Source of the DNA: an uncultured Oscillospiraceae bacterium
GTDB lineage: Bacteria > Bacillota > Clostridia > Oscillospirales > Oscillospiraceae
NCBI GenBank assembly: GCA_944385365.1
Contig: CALWWW010000010.1
Span: 1-64,000 of the forward strand
Length of the DNA stretch: 64,000 nucleotides
Reading direction: 5' to 3'
Positions 15,804 to 24,736 of this stretch are shown piece by piece. Both the position numbers and the translations under genes were made by a program. Numbering within the stretch: the stretch's first letter is position 1; each line of letters starts with the position of its first letter. A model generated the notes under the pieces. That model had not been told where the DNA came from, made no database searches, and was given only the letters and a program-made list of their open reading frames with translations.

Positions 15804-16871
15804 TTACACAGCCTCCTTCTTTTGTACGGACTTGGTGGCCATGCGGTCAATGACGGCCCGGAACTGGGGCAGCTTCACCATGGCCAGACCCGCCACCGTA
15901 AAGACGATGACCAGCGCCTGGATGATATCGGACACGCTGGTGGGAACGCCGGTGGCGGCCTGCATGGTGGTGGAACCCACCCGCAGGGCGGCGAAGAAGA
16001 TGGCGACCACGATGGCGGCAATGGGATGCAGCTGGGCAATCAGCGCCATGGCCACGCCGTCAAAGCCGTAGCCGGAACCGTAGCCGTTGATCAGGCGGAA
16101 CTGGGTGCCCAGCAGATCGGCGCTGCCGCCGAGACCGGCGATGGCGCCGGAGACGATGAAGCTCATGAGGATGAACTTCTTCACGGCGAAGCCGTTGAAC
16201 TGGGCCGCCGTCATGTTGAGACCCACGGCCCGCAGCTGGAAGCCCTTGGACGTGTGGAACAGGAAGTAGTACACCAGCAGACCCACCACCAGAGCCAGAA
16301 TGAACGCGGTGGTGGCGCGCAGGTCGCCCAGGCGGCTCAGCTGGGTCTCATCGGGGACGGCCACAGTCTGGGGAACGCTGCCGTCGCGGAGCCAGTTGGT
16401 GTAAATGACGCCCATAAACAGGGTGGCTACATAGTTGAGCATAATGGAGATGATCATTTCATTCTGACCGCGGAAAACCCGGAGGACACCGGCGATCAGC
16501 GCCCAGATACCGCCGGCCAAAGCACCGGCGATCAGGCACAGGATGATGGCGGGCAGACCCGTGATGCCCAGCTGGGTGGAAATGACACAGGAGACAATGG
16601 CGCCCATGAGGAACTGGCCCTCACCGCCCAGGTTGAAGACGCCGCAACGGTAGGCGAAGCAGGCGCACAGGGCGGTAAAGATCAGGGGCGTGGCGCGGGA
16701 CAGGGTGGTGCCCACGTTGCGCATGGTGCCGAAGGCGCCGATCCACAGGGATTGGAGCGCCGTGGCCGGGTTGGCGCCCAGCGCCGCCATGATGATGCAG
16801 CCGATGACAAAGGACAGCAGCACGGAGACGACAGGCACCAGCAGGTTGACAATACGGTTGGTGTGTTTCAT
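15804..16871 (-). CDS. BMP-type ABC transporter permease 1 (NupP-like)
   Basis: A 355-residue multi-span permease of the same superfamily, NupP-like. Family signs are SRATPLIFTALCACFAYRCGVFNLGGEGQFLMG and SKGFQLRAVGLNMTAAQFNGF. The start ATG 16871 (MKHTNR) has GAGGAGG ten bases upstream; the frame extends six codons further without a better signal. It lies 14 bases after the ATPase gene. Confidence 0.9.
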   Translation of the reverse strand: MKHTNRIVNLLVPVVSVLLSFVIGCIIMAALGANPATALQSLWIGAFGTMRNVGTTLSRATPLIFTALCACFAYRCGVFNLGGEGQFLMGAIVSCVISTQLGITGLPAIILCLIAGALAGGIWALIAGVLRVFRGQNEMIISIMLNYVATLFMGVIYTNWLRDGSVPQTVAVPDETQLSRLGDLRATTAFILALVVGLLVYYFLFHTSKGFQLRAVGLNMTAAQFNGFAVKKFILMSFIVSGAIAGLGGSADLLGTQFRLINGYGSGYGFDGVAMALIAQLHPIAAIVVAIFFAALRVGSTTMQAATGVPTSVSDIIQALVIVFTVAGLAMVKLPQFRAVIDRMATKSVQKKEAV

Positions 16872-16885
16872 GGTCCCACTCCTCC

Positions 16886-18394
16886 TCACTTACCGGCCAT
16901 GGCCAGACTGATGTCGGCAATGGGCGGATTCTTGCCGGAGAACACGCCCATGACCTGCCCTTCAAACATGACGACAATGCGGTCGGAGACCTCGAGAATC
17001 TCGTCGAAGTCGGCGGAGATCAGCAGAACGCCGCAGCCCCGGTCCCGGGCCTCGATCATGGTGTCGTGGACGAAGCGGGTCGCGCCGATGTCCAGGCCGC
17101 GGGTGGGGTGGACCGCCACCAGCAGATCGGGCTTGCCTTCCAGCTCTCGGGCCAGAATGATTTTCTGCTGGTTGCCGCCGGACAGGTTTCTCGCTTCCTG
17201 GTCGATGGAGGAACAGCGGATGTCGTATTTTTCCTGCATCTTGAGGGCATAGTCCCGGATGGCTTTCTTCTTGAGGAACAGACCGTGGGCCGCCGAAAAC
17301 TGGGGCGTGTCCGTGGACTTGAGAACGATGTTGTCCCGGACGGACATATTGCCGATGAGGCCCATTTTGTTGCGGTCCTCGGGGATATGGGAGACGCTTT
17401 CGAGAATGAAGCCGTTGGGGGTGAACTGGGCCACATGGGAGCCCTTCAAATCCACCCGGCCCGCGTCGGGGGTCAGCACACCGGTGACCACCTGGGCCAG
17501 CTGGCTCTGACCGTTGCCGTCCACACCAGCAATGCCTACGATTTCGCCGCGGCCCACGGTGAGCGTAACGCCGTTGAGACCGTTGTGCTTGGAGTTCTTG
17601 TCATAGTCCACGTTCTCCAATGCCACCACGGCTTCACCGGGGTTTTCGATCTTTTCATAGTGGGAGGGGGTCAGCTCTCGGCCAATCATCAGATTGGCCA
17701 GCTCTTCGCCGGTGGTATCGCCCCGGTTCAGGGTACAGACCGTCTCACCGGCCCGGAGAATGGTAATCCGGTCGGAGATATGGAGCACTTCGCGCATCTT
17801 GTGGCTGATAAAGATGATGCTCTTGCCCTCGCTGGTCAGCTTATGCATGATATCGAAGAGACCTTCCACCTCCTGGTCCGTCAGGGCCGCCGAAGGCTCG
17901 TCCAGTACCAGCAGGTCCGCGCCGCGATAGAGGGCCTTGAGGATTTCCACGCGCTGCTGGGCGCCCACGGCAATGTCGGTGATGGGCTTGTCCAGCTCCA
18001 CATCCAGGCCGTAGCGTTCCGACAGCTCCAGAATCTCCTTCTTGCGGGCGTCGTGGTTGATGAAAATTCCCTTGGTGTTGCGGTCGCCGAGAATGATATT
18101 CTCGAAAACGGTCATGGCCTCCACCAGCATAAAGTGCTGGTGCACCATGCCGATGCCCAGCTTGACGGCCTGGGCCGGGGACTCAATGCGGACCGGTTTC
18201 CCATGGAGGTAGATGGTACCCTCCGTGGGCTGATACAGACCGAACAGCACGTTCATCAGCGTACTTTTACCGGCGCCGTTTTCGCCCAAAAGCGTGTGCA
18301 CTTCGCCTTTGCGTACATCGAGATTGATGTTTCGGTTGGCATAGACGTCACCGAATTTTTTGGTGATGTGCTCCATGCGCAATAGTTCTTCCAT
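16886..18394 (-). CDS. BMP-type ABC transporter ATP-binding protein (NupO-like)
   Basis: A 502-residue double ATPase, as usual for sugar/nucleoside ABC importers. The first domain has LLGENGAGKSTLMNVLFG (Walker A) and LLVLDEPSAALT; the second has a degenerate Walker A (GIAGVDGNGQSQL), an intact LSGGNQQK signature and a Walker B in which the usual Asp-Glu is replaced (LLVAVHPTRGLD), as is typical of this class. The start at 18394 (MEELLRMEHITKKFG) is fixed by GAAAGGAG. It is first in the operon, with a strong promoter upstream. Confidence 0.93.
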   Translation of the reverse strand: MEELLRMEHITKKFGDVYANRNINLDVRKGEVHTLLGENGAGKSTLMNVLFGLYQPTEGTIYLHGKPVRIESPAQAVKLGIGMVHQHFMLVEAMTVFENIILGDRNTKGIFINHDARKKEILELSERYGLDVELDKPITDIAVGAQQRVEILKALYRGADLLVLDEPSAALTDQEVEGLFDIMHKLTSEGKSIIFISHKMREVLHISDRITILRAGETVCTLNRGDTTGEELANLMIGRELTPSHYEKIENPGEAVVALENVDYDKNSKHNGLNGVTLTVGRGEIVGIAGVDGNGQSQLAQVVTGVLTPDAGRVDLKGSHVAQFTPNGFILESVSHIPEDRNKMGLIGNMSVRDNIVLKSTDTPQFSAAHGLFLKKKAIRDYALKMQEKYDIRCSSIDQEARNLSGGNQQKIILARELEGKPDLLVAVHPTRGLDIGATRFVHDTMIEARDRGCGVLLISADFDEILEVSDRIVVMFEGQVMGVFSGKNPPIADISLAMAGK

Positions 18395-18472
18395 CGGCTC
18401 GACTCCTTTCGACCGCACGTTCCCGGGGGCCTGTGCAGTTTCTATAAAAATATACAGAGAATTGCTACCAAT

Positions 18473-18501
18473 ATCATATGAAAATCCCTGTATAAAGTCA
18501 A
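18473..18501 (-). promoter_or_regulatory. Promoter of the BMP transporter operon
   Basis: Minus strand TTGACT (18496-18501), 17 bases, TATGAT (18473-18478), with an A/T-rich leader of about 75 bases to the ATPase start. Confidence 0.75.
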
Positions 18502-18545
18502 GCCGCCCAGGGCGATTTCGGCGTTTTGATGTCATAAAGAATCAA

Positions 18546-18578
18546 AGGAGATGCCCGGTCGGGGCATCTCCTGAAAAA
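18546..18578. terminator. Bidirectional terminator-like hairpin
   Basis: Eleven-base stem AGGAGATGCCC/GGGCATCTCCT just after the CDF transporter stop codon, flanked by GAAAAAAG on the right and TTTGATTCTT (minus strand) on the left. Confidence 0.7.
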
Positions 18579-18581
18579 AGT

Positions 18582-19739
18582 TCAGTGATCGAACGTAATG
18601 ACCACGTTGTATTTCTGGTCGATGGCTTTGATGCGGTCATTGACCTGATGGGCGATTTCCCGTCGTTTTTCATGGAGTTCAAAGGGAATCACCAGGTCAA
18701 AGACCAGATTGGTGTGTCCGGGACCGCGCACCATGCGGAAATCGTGGAGAGTGAACCGGGGGTCCAGCTCCTGCACCACCTGTTCTGTCAGGGTCCGCAT
18801 TTCGTTGAGTTCGGCGTCGTCGGTGACCACCGGGTCGTAGTGGATGACCAGATGGATGCGGTACTTCTGGAGAAAGTCGTGTTCGATATCATCGATGATA
18901 TCATGGCACAGGAGCGGGTCCTCCTGGCTGTCCATCTCCACATGGACGCTGGCAAAGCGGCGGCCGGGGCCGTAGTCGTGGACCATGAGATCATGGAGCC
19001 CCAGGACTTTGTCATAGCTGCGGATTTCGTCGGAAATCTGCTGTACCAGCTCCGGCGACGGGGCCAGACCCAGCAGGGGGTCCATGGTGTCCTTGGCAAT
19101 CCCCACGCCGCTCCACAGGATGAACAGGGCCACCAACAGACCGGCGTAACCGTCGATGTACAGGTTGGTCACCTGGGCCACGATGGCAGCCAGCAGCACC
19201 GCGCCGGTGGTAATGACGTCGTTTCGGCTGTCGGCGGCGGTGGCTTTCAGGGTGTCGGAGTCCATGCGGCGGCCCAGGGAGCTGTTGAAGTGGCACATCC
19301 ACAGCTTGACGGCCATGGACAGGACCAGCACCACCACCAGGGCCGGGGAAAAGGCCACCGGCTCCGGATGGACGATTTTCGTTACGGAGGATTTGACCAG
19401 CTCCACGCCGATGACGAGAATCAGCGCCGCTACCGCCAGACCGGACAGGTATTCCATGCGGGCGTGGCCGTAGGGGTGGTCCTCGTCGGCGGGCTTTTCG
19501 GCCAGCTTGAAGCCCAGCAGCGTCACCACGGAGCTGGACGCGTCGGACAGGTTGTTTACGGCGTCGGCGGTGATGGACACACTGCCCGACAGCAGGCCGA
19601 TGGCCAGCTTGGCGGCAAAGAGCAGTACGTTGCAGATGATGCCCACCACGCCCGCCAGCTTGCCGTAGGCGGAGCGGACTGCGGGATTTTCCAAATTTTT
19701 GTAGTCGCGGATGAAAAGACGCGGCAGCAGGTTGGTCAC
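18582..19739 (-). CDS. Cation diffusion facilitator (CDF) metal transporter
   Basis: A 385-residue CDF exporter. A six-span membrane domain carries the metal-site helix motifs TADAVNNLSDASSS and HPYGHARMEYLSGL, and the C-terminal cytoplasmic domain (from about residue 220) has LHDLMVHDYGPGRRFASVHVEMDS, typical of the MntE/FieF-like branch with an extra C-terminal segment ending HQVNDRIKAIDQKYNVVITFDH. The start is GTG 19739 with AAAAGGGG upstream. It stands alone between terminator and repeats. Likely substrates are Mn, Fe or Zn; sequence alone does not decide. Confidence 0.9.
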   Translation of the reverse strand: MTNLLPRLFIRDYKNLENPAVRSAYGKLAGVVGIICNVLLFAAKLAIGLLSGSVSITADAVNNLSDASSSVVTLLGFKLAEKPADEDHPYGHARMEYLSGLAVAALILVIGVELVKSSVTKIVHPEPVAFSPALVVVLVLSMAVKLWMCHFNSSLGRRMDSDTLKATAADSRNDVITTGAVLLAAIVAQVTNLYIDGYAGLLVALFILWSGVGIAKDTMDPLLGLAPSPELVQQISDEIRSYDKVLGLHDLMVHDYGPGRRFASVHVEMDSQEDPLLCHDIIDDIEHDFLQKYRIHLVIHYDPVVTDDAELNEMRTLTEQVVQELDPRFTLHDFRMVRGPGHTNLVFDLVIPFELHEKRREIAHQVNDRIKAIDQKYNVVITFDH

Positions 19740-19849
19740 AGGAAAGACCCCTTTTCCAAAAATAACAGTTACGGTGTATTGTAACGCCGATGGCGGGAAA
19801 TTGCAAGGGAAGAACAGGGAGGAAGCTGCCGCAGAATGAGAGCACTAAA

Positions 19850-20070
19850 AAAACATAAAAGTTTTACTCGATTTTTTTCCATGGGGCAACTTACCGCCGG
19901 TATGTCTGCGTGTGTCGCCGGACCTTCTTGCACGGTACAGGGTGCCGCTGTTCGCTGCATTGGGGTGCAATCGGAACCCTTAGCGGCGGCACACGCAGGT
20001 GCCGCCCTACGAACACGGACGCACTGCCGACATGGAATGTAGGGCGGGACCTATGTGTCCCGCCGTCGGT
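19850..20070. repeat. Mixed repeat cluster: type A end module, 50-bp module and two type B hairpins
   Basis: At 19856-19880 is a type A end module (AAAAGTTTTACTCGATTTTT) not attached to an element. It is followed by a module of about 50 bp (GGCAACTTACCGCCGGTATG onward) that recurs inverted at about 44520-44576. Two type B hairpins follow: 19985-20006 (arms GGCGGCAC/GTGCCGCC) and 20039-20065 (TAGGGCGGGAC/GTCCCGCC). No gene is seen between 19740 and 20356. Confidence 0.75.
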
Positions 20071-20104
20071 ACAGGTAACGACGATGCCCTGGTGCGGTGA
20101 TAGC

Positions 20105-20337
20105 ATATGGCCCCCGCCGTCCACCCCCAAGGGGGTGGCGACGGGGGCCATGGCCATTGGCCGGGGTTGCGCCATCTGCGGATGGCGCTTTGGACGATGG
20201 GGAATTTCGCGCCGTGCGTGGCGCGGGCGTTTCGCTGGCTGCGGCCAGCGGGTATTTCGCCCGCTGCGGCGGGCGACCGGGGCGTTGCCCCTGGACCCCA
20301 GAATTTTTTCGAGAAAAAATTCAGTAAAAGCTTTTAT
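20105..20337 (+). repeat. Type A multi-hairpin element, copy 6
   Basis: Entry hairpin GGCCCCCGCCGTCC, GCGCCATC-TGCG-GATGGCGC, then GCGCCG, CTGGC and CCCGC stems each with a TGCG loop, GGGGCG-TT-GCCCC, the A/T hairpin and AGTAAAAGCTTTT, ending 20 bases before the nrdD stop codon at 20357. Confidence 0.88.
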
Positions 20338-20356
20338 ATTTGGGGTGGTGCGATGA

Positions 20357-22519
20357 TCAAAGATGCAGGACGCGTTCGCGGATTTCCTGCGTCCGGCCCT
20401 GGTTCCAGAACTGAGTACCGATATAACCGCAGGTCCGCCGGGCCACGTTCATTTTACTCTGGTCCCGGTTGCCGCACTGGGGACACACCCAGACCAGCTT
20501 ACCGTCCTCGTCCTCCTGAATCTCAATTTCGCCGTCGTAGTTGCAGACCTGGCAGAAATCGCTCTTGGTATTCAGCTCCGCATACATAATATTATCATAA
20601 ATGTACCGGATGACAGCCAGAACCGCGTCCAGATTGTGCTGCATGTTGGGCACTTCCACATAGCTGATAGCGCCGCCGGTGGACAACGCCTGGAACTGGG
20701 CCTCAAAGGACAGCTTGGAGAACGCGTCGATCTCCTCCGTCACATGGACGTGGTAGCTGTTGGTAATGTAGGACTTGTCCGTCACGCCGGGAATGATGCC
20801 GAACCGCTTTTGCAGACACTTGGCGAACTTGTAGGTGGTGGACTCCAACGGCGTGCCGTAGATGCCGAAGCCGATGGTGGTTTCCTGCTTCCAGCGGTTG
20901 CAGGCATCGTTCATATACTTCATGATGTCCAGGGCGAAAGGCGTGGCCGACGGGTCTGTGTGGGACTTGCCGGTCATGTACTTGACGCACTCATACAGGC
21001 CCGCGTATCCCAGGGAGATGGTGGAGTAGCCGCCGTACAGCAGCTTGTCGATGGGCTCGCCCTTGGCCAGCCGGGCACAGGCGCCGTACTGCCACAGAAT
21101 AGGGGCCGCGTCGGACAAGGTGCCTTTCAAACGGTTGTGACGGCACATCAGGGCCCGGTAGCACAGGTCGAGACGCTCGTCGAAAATCTTCCAGAACTTG
21201 TCCATATCGCCGCCGGAGGACAAGGCGATGTCCGGCAGATTCAGCGTTACAACGCCCTGATTGAAACGGCCGTAGAACTGGTATTCGCCCTTTTCGTTCT
21301 TCCAGGGGCTCAGGTTGGAGCGGCAGCCCATGACCGGGAAGCAGTTGCCCTCTTTCAGCTCCTTCATTTTCTTTTCGCTGATGTAGTCGGGCACCAGACG
21401 CTTGGCCGTACATTTGGCGGCCAGCTCCGTCAGATAGTAGTAGGGGGAATCCTTGTGGATATTGTCTTCCTCCAGCACGTAGATCAGCTTGGGGAACGCC
21501 GGGGTCACCCACACACCGGCTTCGTTCTTCACGCCCTGATAGCGCTGTTTCAGCACTTCCTCAATGATCAGGGCCAGATCGGCCTTTTCCCGCTCGTTCT
21601 TGGCTTCGTCCAGGTACATAAACACCGTGACGAAGGGGGCTTGTCCATTGGTAGTCAGCAGCGTGACCACCTGGTACTGGATGGTCTGGACACCCCGCTG
21701 GATCTCGTCCAGCAGACGGTTTTCCACCATCTGAGTGACCAATGCTTCGGGCAGGGGACGGCCCATGGCCTTGACCTCCCGCTCCACGCTGCGGCGGATT
21801 TTCTCCCGGCTCACCTGGACAAAGGGGGCCAGATGGGCCAGGGAAATGGACTGGCCGCCGTACTGGTTGGAAGCCACCTGGGCAATGATCTGCGTGGCAA
21901 TGTTGCAGGCCGTGGAAAAGCTGTGGGGCTTTTCAATCATGGTGCCGGAAATGACCGTGCCGTTTTGCAGCATGTCCTCCAGGTTCACCAGATCGCAGTT
22001 GTGCATGTGCTGGGCGAAGTAGTCGGAGTCGTGGAAATGGATGATGCCCGCCTCGTGGGCTTCCACAATATCCTGGGGCAGCAGAATGCGCCGGGTGATG
22101 TCCTTGGAAACCTCACCGGCCATGTAGTCCCGCTGTACCGAGTTGACGGTGGGATTCTTGTTGGAATTCTCCTGCTTGACTTCCTCGTTGTTGCACTCGA
22201 TGAGGCTGAGAATCTGATCGTCGGTGGTGTTGGCCTGCCGGACCAGATTGCGGGTATAGCGATAGGTGATGTACTTCTTGGCCACATCATAGGCCCCATA
22301 GGCCATGATCTGCGTCTCCACCAGGTCCTGGATTTCCTCCACGCCGGGGGACCGGTTCATCTCCTTGCAGTTGAGCTCCACCCGCTCGGCAATGCGCTGA
22401 ATCTGGGTGGGGGTCAGCTGCTCGTTTTCGGCGGCGGTCCGGTTGGCGCGGCCAATGGCCTGGATGATCTTGGTGATATCAAAGACGGCCTCGGAACCGT
22501 TGCGCTTGATGATTTTCAA
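20357..22519 (-). CDS. nrdD: Anaerobic (class III) ribonucleoside-triphosphate reductase
   Basis: A 720-residue glycyl-radical enzyme that reduces ribonucleotides anaerobically. The N-terminal ATP cone starts at KIIKRNGSEAVFDITKIIQAI. The zinc ribbon has C656/C659 and C679/C682, and the radical motif RRTCGYIGTQ puts the glycyl radical at Gly698, 23 residues from the end, as expected. The start is taken as TTG 22519 because GGGAG lies nine bases before it; an ATG at 22594 would read through a perfect palindrome. Two NrdR boxes overlap the promoter. The activase gene nrdG, normally adjacent, is absent; a repeat and a CDF gene follow instead. Confidence 0.95.
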   Translation of the reverse strand: MKIIKRNGSEAVFDITKIIQAIGRANRTAAENEQLTPTQIQRIAERVELNCKEMNRSPGVEEIQDLVETQIMAYGAYDVAKKYITYRYTRNLVRQANTTDDQILSLIECNNEEVKQENSNKNPTVNSVQRDYMAGEVSKDITRRILLPQDIVEAHEAGIIHFHDSDYFAQHMHNCDLVNLEDMLQNGTVISGTMIEKPHSFSTACNIATQIIAQVASNQYGGQSISLAHLAPFVQVSREKIRRSVEREVKAMGRPLPEALVTQMVENRLLDEIQRGVQTIQYQVVTLLTTNGQAPFVTVFMYLDEAKNEREKADLALIIEEVLKQRYQGVKNEAGVWVTPAFPKLIYVLEEDNIHKDSPYYYLTELAAKCTAKRLVPDYISEKKMKELKEGNCFPVMGCRSNLSPWKNEKGEYQFYGRFNQGVVTLNLPDIALSSGGDMDKFWKIFDERLDLCYRALMCRHNRLKGTLSDAAPILWQYGACARLAKGEPIDKLLYGGYSTISLGYAGLYECVKYMTGKSHTDPSATPFALDIMKYMNDACNRWKQETTIGFGIYGTPLESTTYKFAKCLQKRFGIIPGVTDKSYITNSYHVHVTEEIDAFSKLSFEAQFQALSTGGAISYVEVPNMQHNLDAVLAVIRYIYDNIMYAELNTKSDFCQVCNYDGEIEIQEDEDGKLVWVCPQCGNRDQSKMNVARRTCGYIGTQFWNQGRTQEIRERVLHL

Positions 22520-22547
22520 TAGAAACAACTCCCTATTCTCATACGAA

Positions 22548-22575
22548 ATTCCATCGGAAGCGCTTCCGATGGAAT
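22548..22575. repeat. Perfect 28-bp palindrome in the nrdD leader
   Basis: Arms ATTCCATCGGAAGC and exact complement with no loop, about 30 bases before the nrdD start and downstream of its promoter. It could be an RNA hairpin or an operator. Confidence 0.8.
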
Positions 22576-22637
22576 GGACGGTAACACGTATCATAGTCGC
22601 TGGACCGGTGTGCTGCCCGGCCCTGCGGAGCGGGGTT

Positions 22638-22667
22638 ATTATAAACGGCGGGAGCGGACCCTGTCAA
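22638..22667 (-). promoter_or_regulatory. Promoter of nrdD
   Basis: Minus strand TTGACA (22662-22667), 18 bases, TATAAT (22638-22643). The -35 box overlaps the proximal NrdR box. Confidence 0.8.
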
Positions 22668-22710
22668 TATATCTTGTGTAAGATTGGCGAAAACACACAA
22701 GATATGGTGG
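22664..22710. promoter_or_regulatory. Paired NrdR boxes
   Basis: Two 16-bp boxes, 22664-22679 and 22695-22710, resemble ACACAATATATTGTGT by eye at 12 and 13 of 16 positions. They are separated by 15 bp, the usual three-turn spacing for NrdR repressor sites, and flank or overlap the -35 box. Confidence 0.75.
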
Positions 22711-22727
22711 CTACGTTCTCTGTCTTT

Positions 22728-23669
22728 CTAAGGGAGGTCGTGGAGAAAATTGTGGAGAAAGCCCTTGACAGCGGCCAAATACCCATTACGGTCAACCCAG
22801 CCCGCGCCGCCGTGCCCGGCGTCGGTCACCAGATACAGCTGGTGATACCCGCCGCAGGCCGCCGCGGCCTCCCGGCTCATGTCCATGGGCACGAAACTGT
22901 CGTCCACACCGTGGAGCAGCAGCACCGGCAGCTGGGTCCGGTGCAGTGATGCCGGTGTGGAACAGCAGTCCAAATCCACATCCAGCAGCCACCGGGCGTA
23001 CCACCGCAGCAGCCACAGCAGGGGACGGGACAGGGGACGGCAGAACCGGCTCAGCACATGGCGCAGAATGGCCACCGGGGCCGTAAAGCCGCAGTCGGCC
23101 AGAATGCCCTGGACCGTAGGGGGCAGGGAAAGGCCCGCCGCCAGCAGCACCGTAGTGGCCCCCATGGACATGCCGTAGAGGAACAGGGGATGGTTCGGGC
23201 CGAACCGGCGGTAACAGTGCCAGGCCCAGGCGGTGCAGTCCCGCCGCTCGTTGACGCCGTAGGTGATCCACCGGCCCTGGCTGTGGCCGTGGGCCCGCTG
23301 GTCCACCAGCAGCAGATGGAACCCCTCGTCGTGGAGGGCTTTGGCCGTGGCGCTGAAATCGACGGCGGCCATGGACCGGTAGCCGTGGAACAGCAGAATG
23401 GTGCCCCGGGCCGGACCCGCCGCCGGCAGCAGCCGGGAGTGGAGCGTCAGACCGTCGAAGCTCTCCAGCGTCTGGTGTTCCGTCTCCTGGGACGCAATCC
23501 AGGCGGCCCCGGCCAATATGGGAATCTCGAATTGGTCCCAGGTGCTGTGGAGCAGCAGCCGGGGACTGCGGGGGTCAAAGAGCCGCCCCCGGCCCATGGC
23601 GAACAGCAGAGCCAACCAGCCCGCCGCAGCGATCATGGCCAGGAGCAGCAGGGTCCAGAAAACAATCAA
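22728..23669 (-). CDS. Membrane-anchored alpha/beta hydrolase
   Basis: A 313-residue protein with one N-terminal membrane segment (about 3-26) and an alpha/beta hydrolase domain. The nucleophile elbow is GMSMG (catalytic Ser), the oxyanion region is LLFHGYRS, the acid is in GVDDSFVPMDM, and the histidine is in TDAGHGGAGW. It resembles BAAT/DUF1749-like serine hydrolases of Firmicutes (B. subtilis YqkD-like). The start TTG 23669 is set by AGGAGG seven bases upstream. The gene's stop lies just beyond the NrdR boxes. Substrate unknown. Confidence 0.85.
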   Translation of the reverse strand: MIVFWTLLLLAMIAAAGWLALLFAMGRGRLFDPRSPRLLLHSTWDQFEIPILAGAAWIASQETEHQTLESFDGLTLHSRLLPAAGPARGTILLFHGYRSMAAVDFSATAKALHDEGFHLLLVDQRAHGHSQGRWITYGVNERRDCTAWAWHCYRRFGPNHPLFLYGMSMGATTVLLAAGLSLPPTVQGILADCGFTAPVAILRHVLSRFCRPLSRPLLWLLRWYARWLLDVDLDCCSTPASLHRTQLPVLLLHGVDDSFVPMDMSREAAAACGGYHQLYLVTDAGHGGAGWVDRNGYLAAVKGFLHNFLHDLP

Positions 23670-23863
23670 ACCAATGCCTCCTGATCAAACAATTCCTAAT
23701 TAGTGAAATACAATATGATTGCCGCCATGGGGCACTGCGTCCGTGCCTGTGCGGGCCGCCCATCCGCGCATGGTTCCGCAGGAATTTGCCCGTATGGGAC
23801 GGCGGACGGGGAATGGTACGGCGCGGCAGGACCACGATTTCCATGTATTCCACAGAACTTTAC

Positions 23864-23891
23864 TTGCATTTTTCCCGTAATGCGGTATACT
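23864..23891 (+). promoter_or_regulatory. Promoter of the TIGR04255 gene
   Basis: TTGCAT, 16 bases, TATACT, about 40 bases ahead of the start codon. Confidence 0.7.
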
Positions 23892-23929
23892 AATACCGTA
23901 TGACTATATTCCCCATGAGGTGATTTTAA

Positions 23930-24721
23930 ATGTTTGAACAAGTAGACCGCTGCCATTATGAGAAGAGCCCCCTGCTGGAGGTCATCTGCCAGCTGCGGTT
24001 CCCCACCATTCTTTCCATCAGCGAGAAGGAGCCTGCCGAGTTCCAGGAGGCTGTCCGCGCCGCGTTCCCCGTGTACCAGAAGCACCAGGACCAGCCCGCC
24101 CCCAAGGTGGCCGGTGTGGGCACCGCCAACCCCACGGTCCAGGCCCAGCCCCCTGTGACCAATTACCACTTCGTTTCCGAGGATGGCCGTTGGAGACTGA
24201 ATCTGACCAACAATTTCATTGCTCTGACCTGCCGTCGTTACGACAGCTGGGAGGAGTTCGCCCGGATGCTGGACCAGGCCCTGGCCAACTTCATCCGCAT
24301 CTATGAGCCCGCCTACTTTGAGCGCGTGGGCCTGCGGTATATGAACGCCATCTCCCGCCGGGAGCTGGGCCTGGAGGGCATCGGCTGGAAGGACCTGCTG
24401 TCTCCCGCCGTTCTGGGTATGCTGGCCGAGGAGGATGTGCAGGAGCAGTCCGTGGGCCGCTGCACCATGGATGTGGACATGGCTCTGGCCGGCGGCTGCC
24501 GCCTGAAAATGCGTTCCGCCCCCGGCATGATTCGCCGTCCCGGCCAGCCCGAGGACAAGGAGACCCGCTGGATTCTCGACATCGATCTGTCCACCGGCGG
24601 CAAGGTTCCCGTCAATCAGTCGGCTCCGGCGCTGCAAATGCTCCATATGCATGCCACGCCCATTTTCCGCAACGCCATCTCCGATCAGCTCCACGCTGCC
24701 ATGGAGCCTGCGGCGCTGTAA
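23930..24721 (+). CDS. TIGR04255 family protein
   Basis: A 263-residue cytoplasmic protein recognisable as TIGR04255 by its opening (YEKSPLLEVICQLRFP), the middle motif FIRIYEPAYFERVGLRYMNAI and the C-terminal LHMHATPIFRNAISDQL. The family is widespread and of unknown function. GAGGTG lies seven bases before ATG 23930. The COG4100 enzyme follows after 15 bases and is probably cotranscribed; nothing else ties the two together. Confidence 0.88.
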   Translation: MFEQVDRCHYEKSPLLEVICQLRFPTILSISEKEPAEFQEAVRAAFPVYQKHQDQPAPKVAGVGTANPTVQAQPPVTNYHFVSEDGRWRLNLTNNFIALTCRRYDSWEEFARMLDQALANFIRIYEPAYFERVGLRYMNAISRRELGLEGIGWKDLLSPAVLGMLAEEDVQEQSVGRCTMDVDMALAGGCRLKMRSAPGMIRRPGQPEDKETRWILDIDLSTGGKVPVNQSAPALQMLHMHATPIFRNAISDQLHAAMEPAAL

Positions 24722-24736
24722 AAAGGAGACCGTTCT

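Noticed and set aside
17066..18385. Plus-strand open frame opposite the ABC ATPase gene; likewise 20363-22522, 39778-41841, 41799-43466, 49714-51624 and 52331-54913
   Set aside because: All are antisense shadows of well-identified genes, caused by high third-position GC.
22520..22594. nrdD start at ATG 22594
   Set aside because: No ribosome binding site there, and the added residues would be encoded by the 28-bp palindrome; conserved sequence starts at KIIKRNG after TTG 22519.
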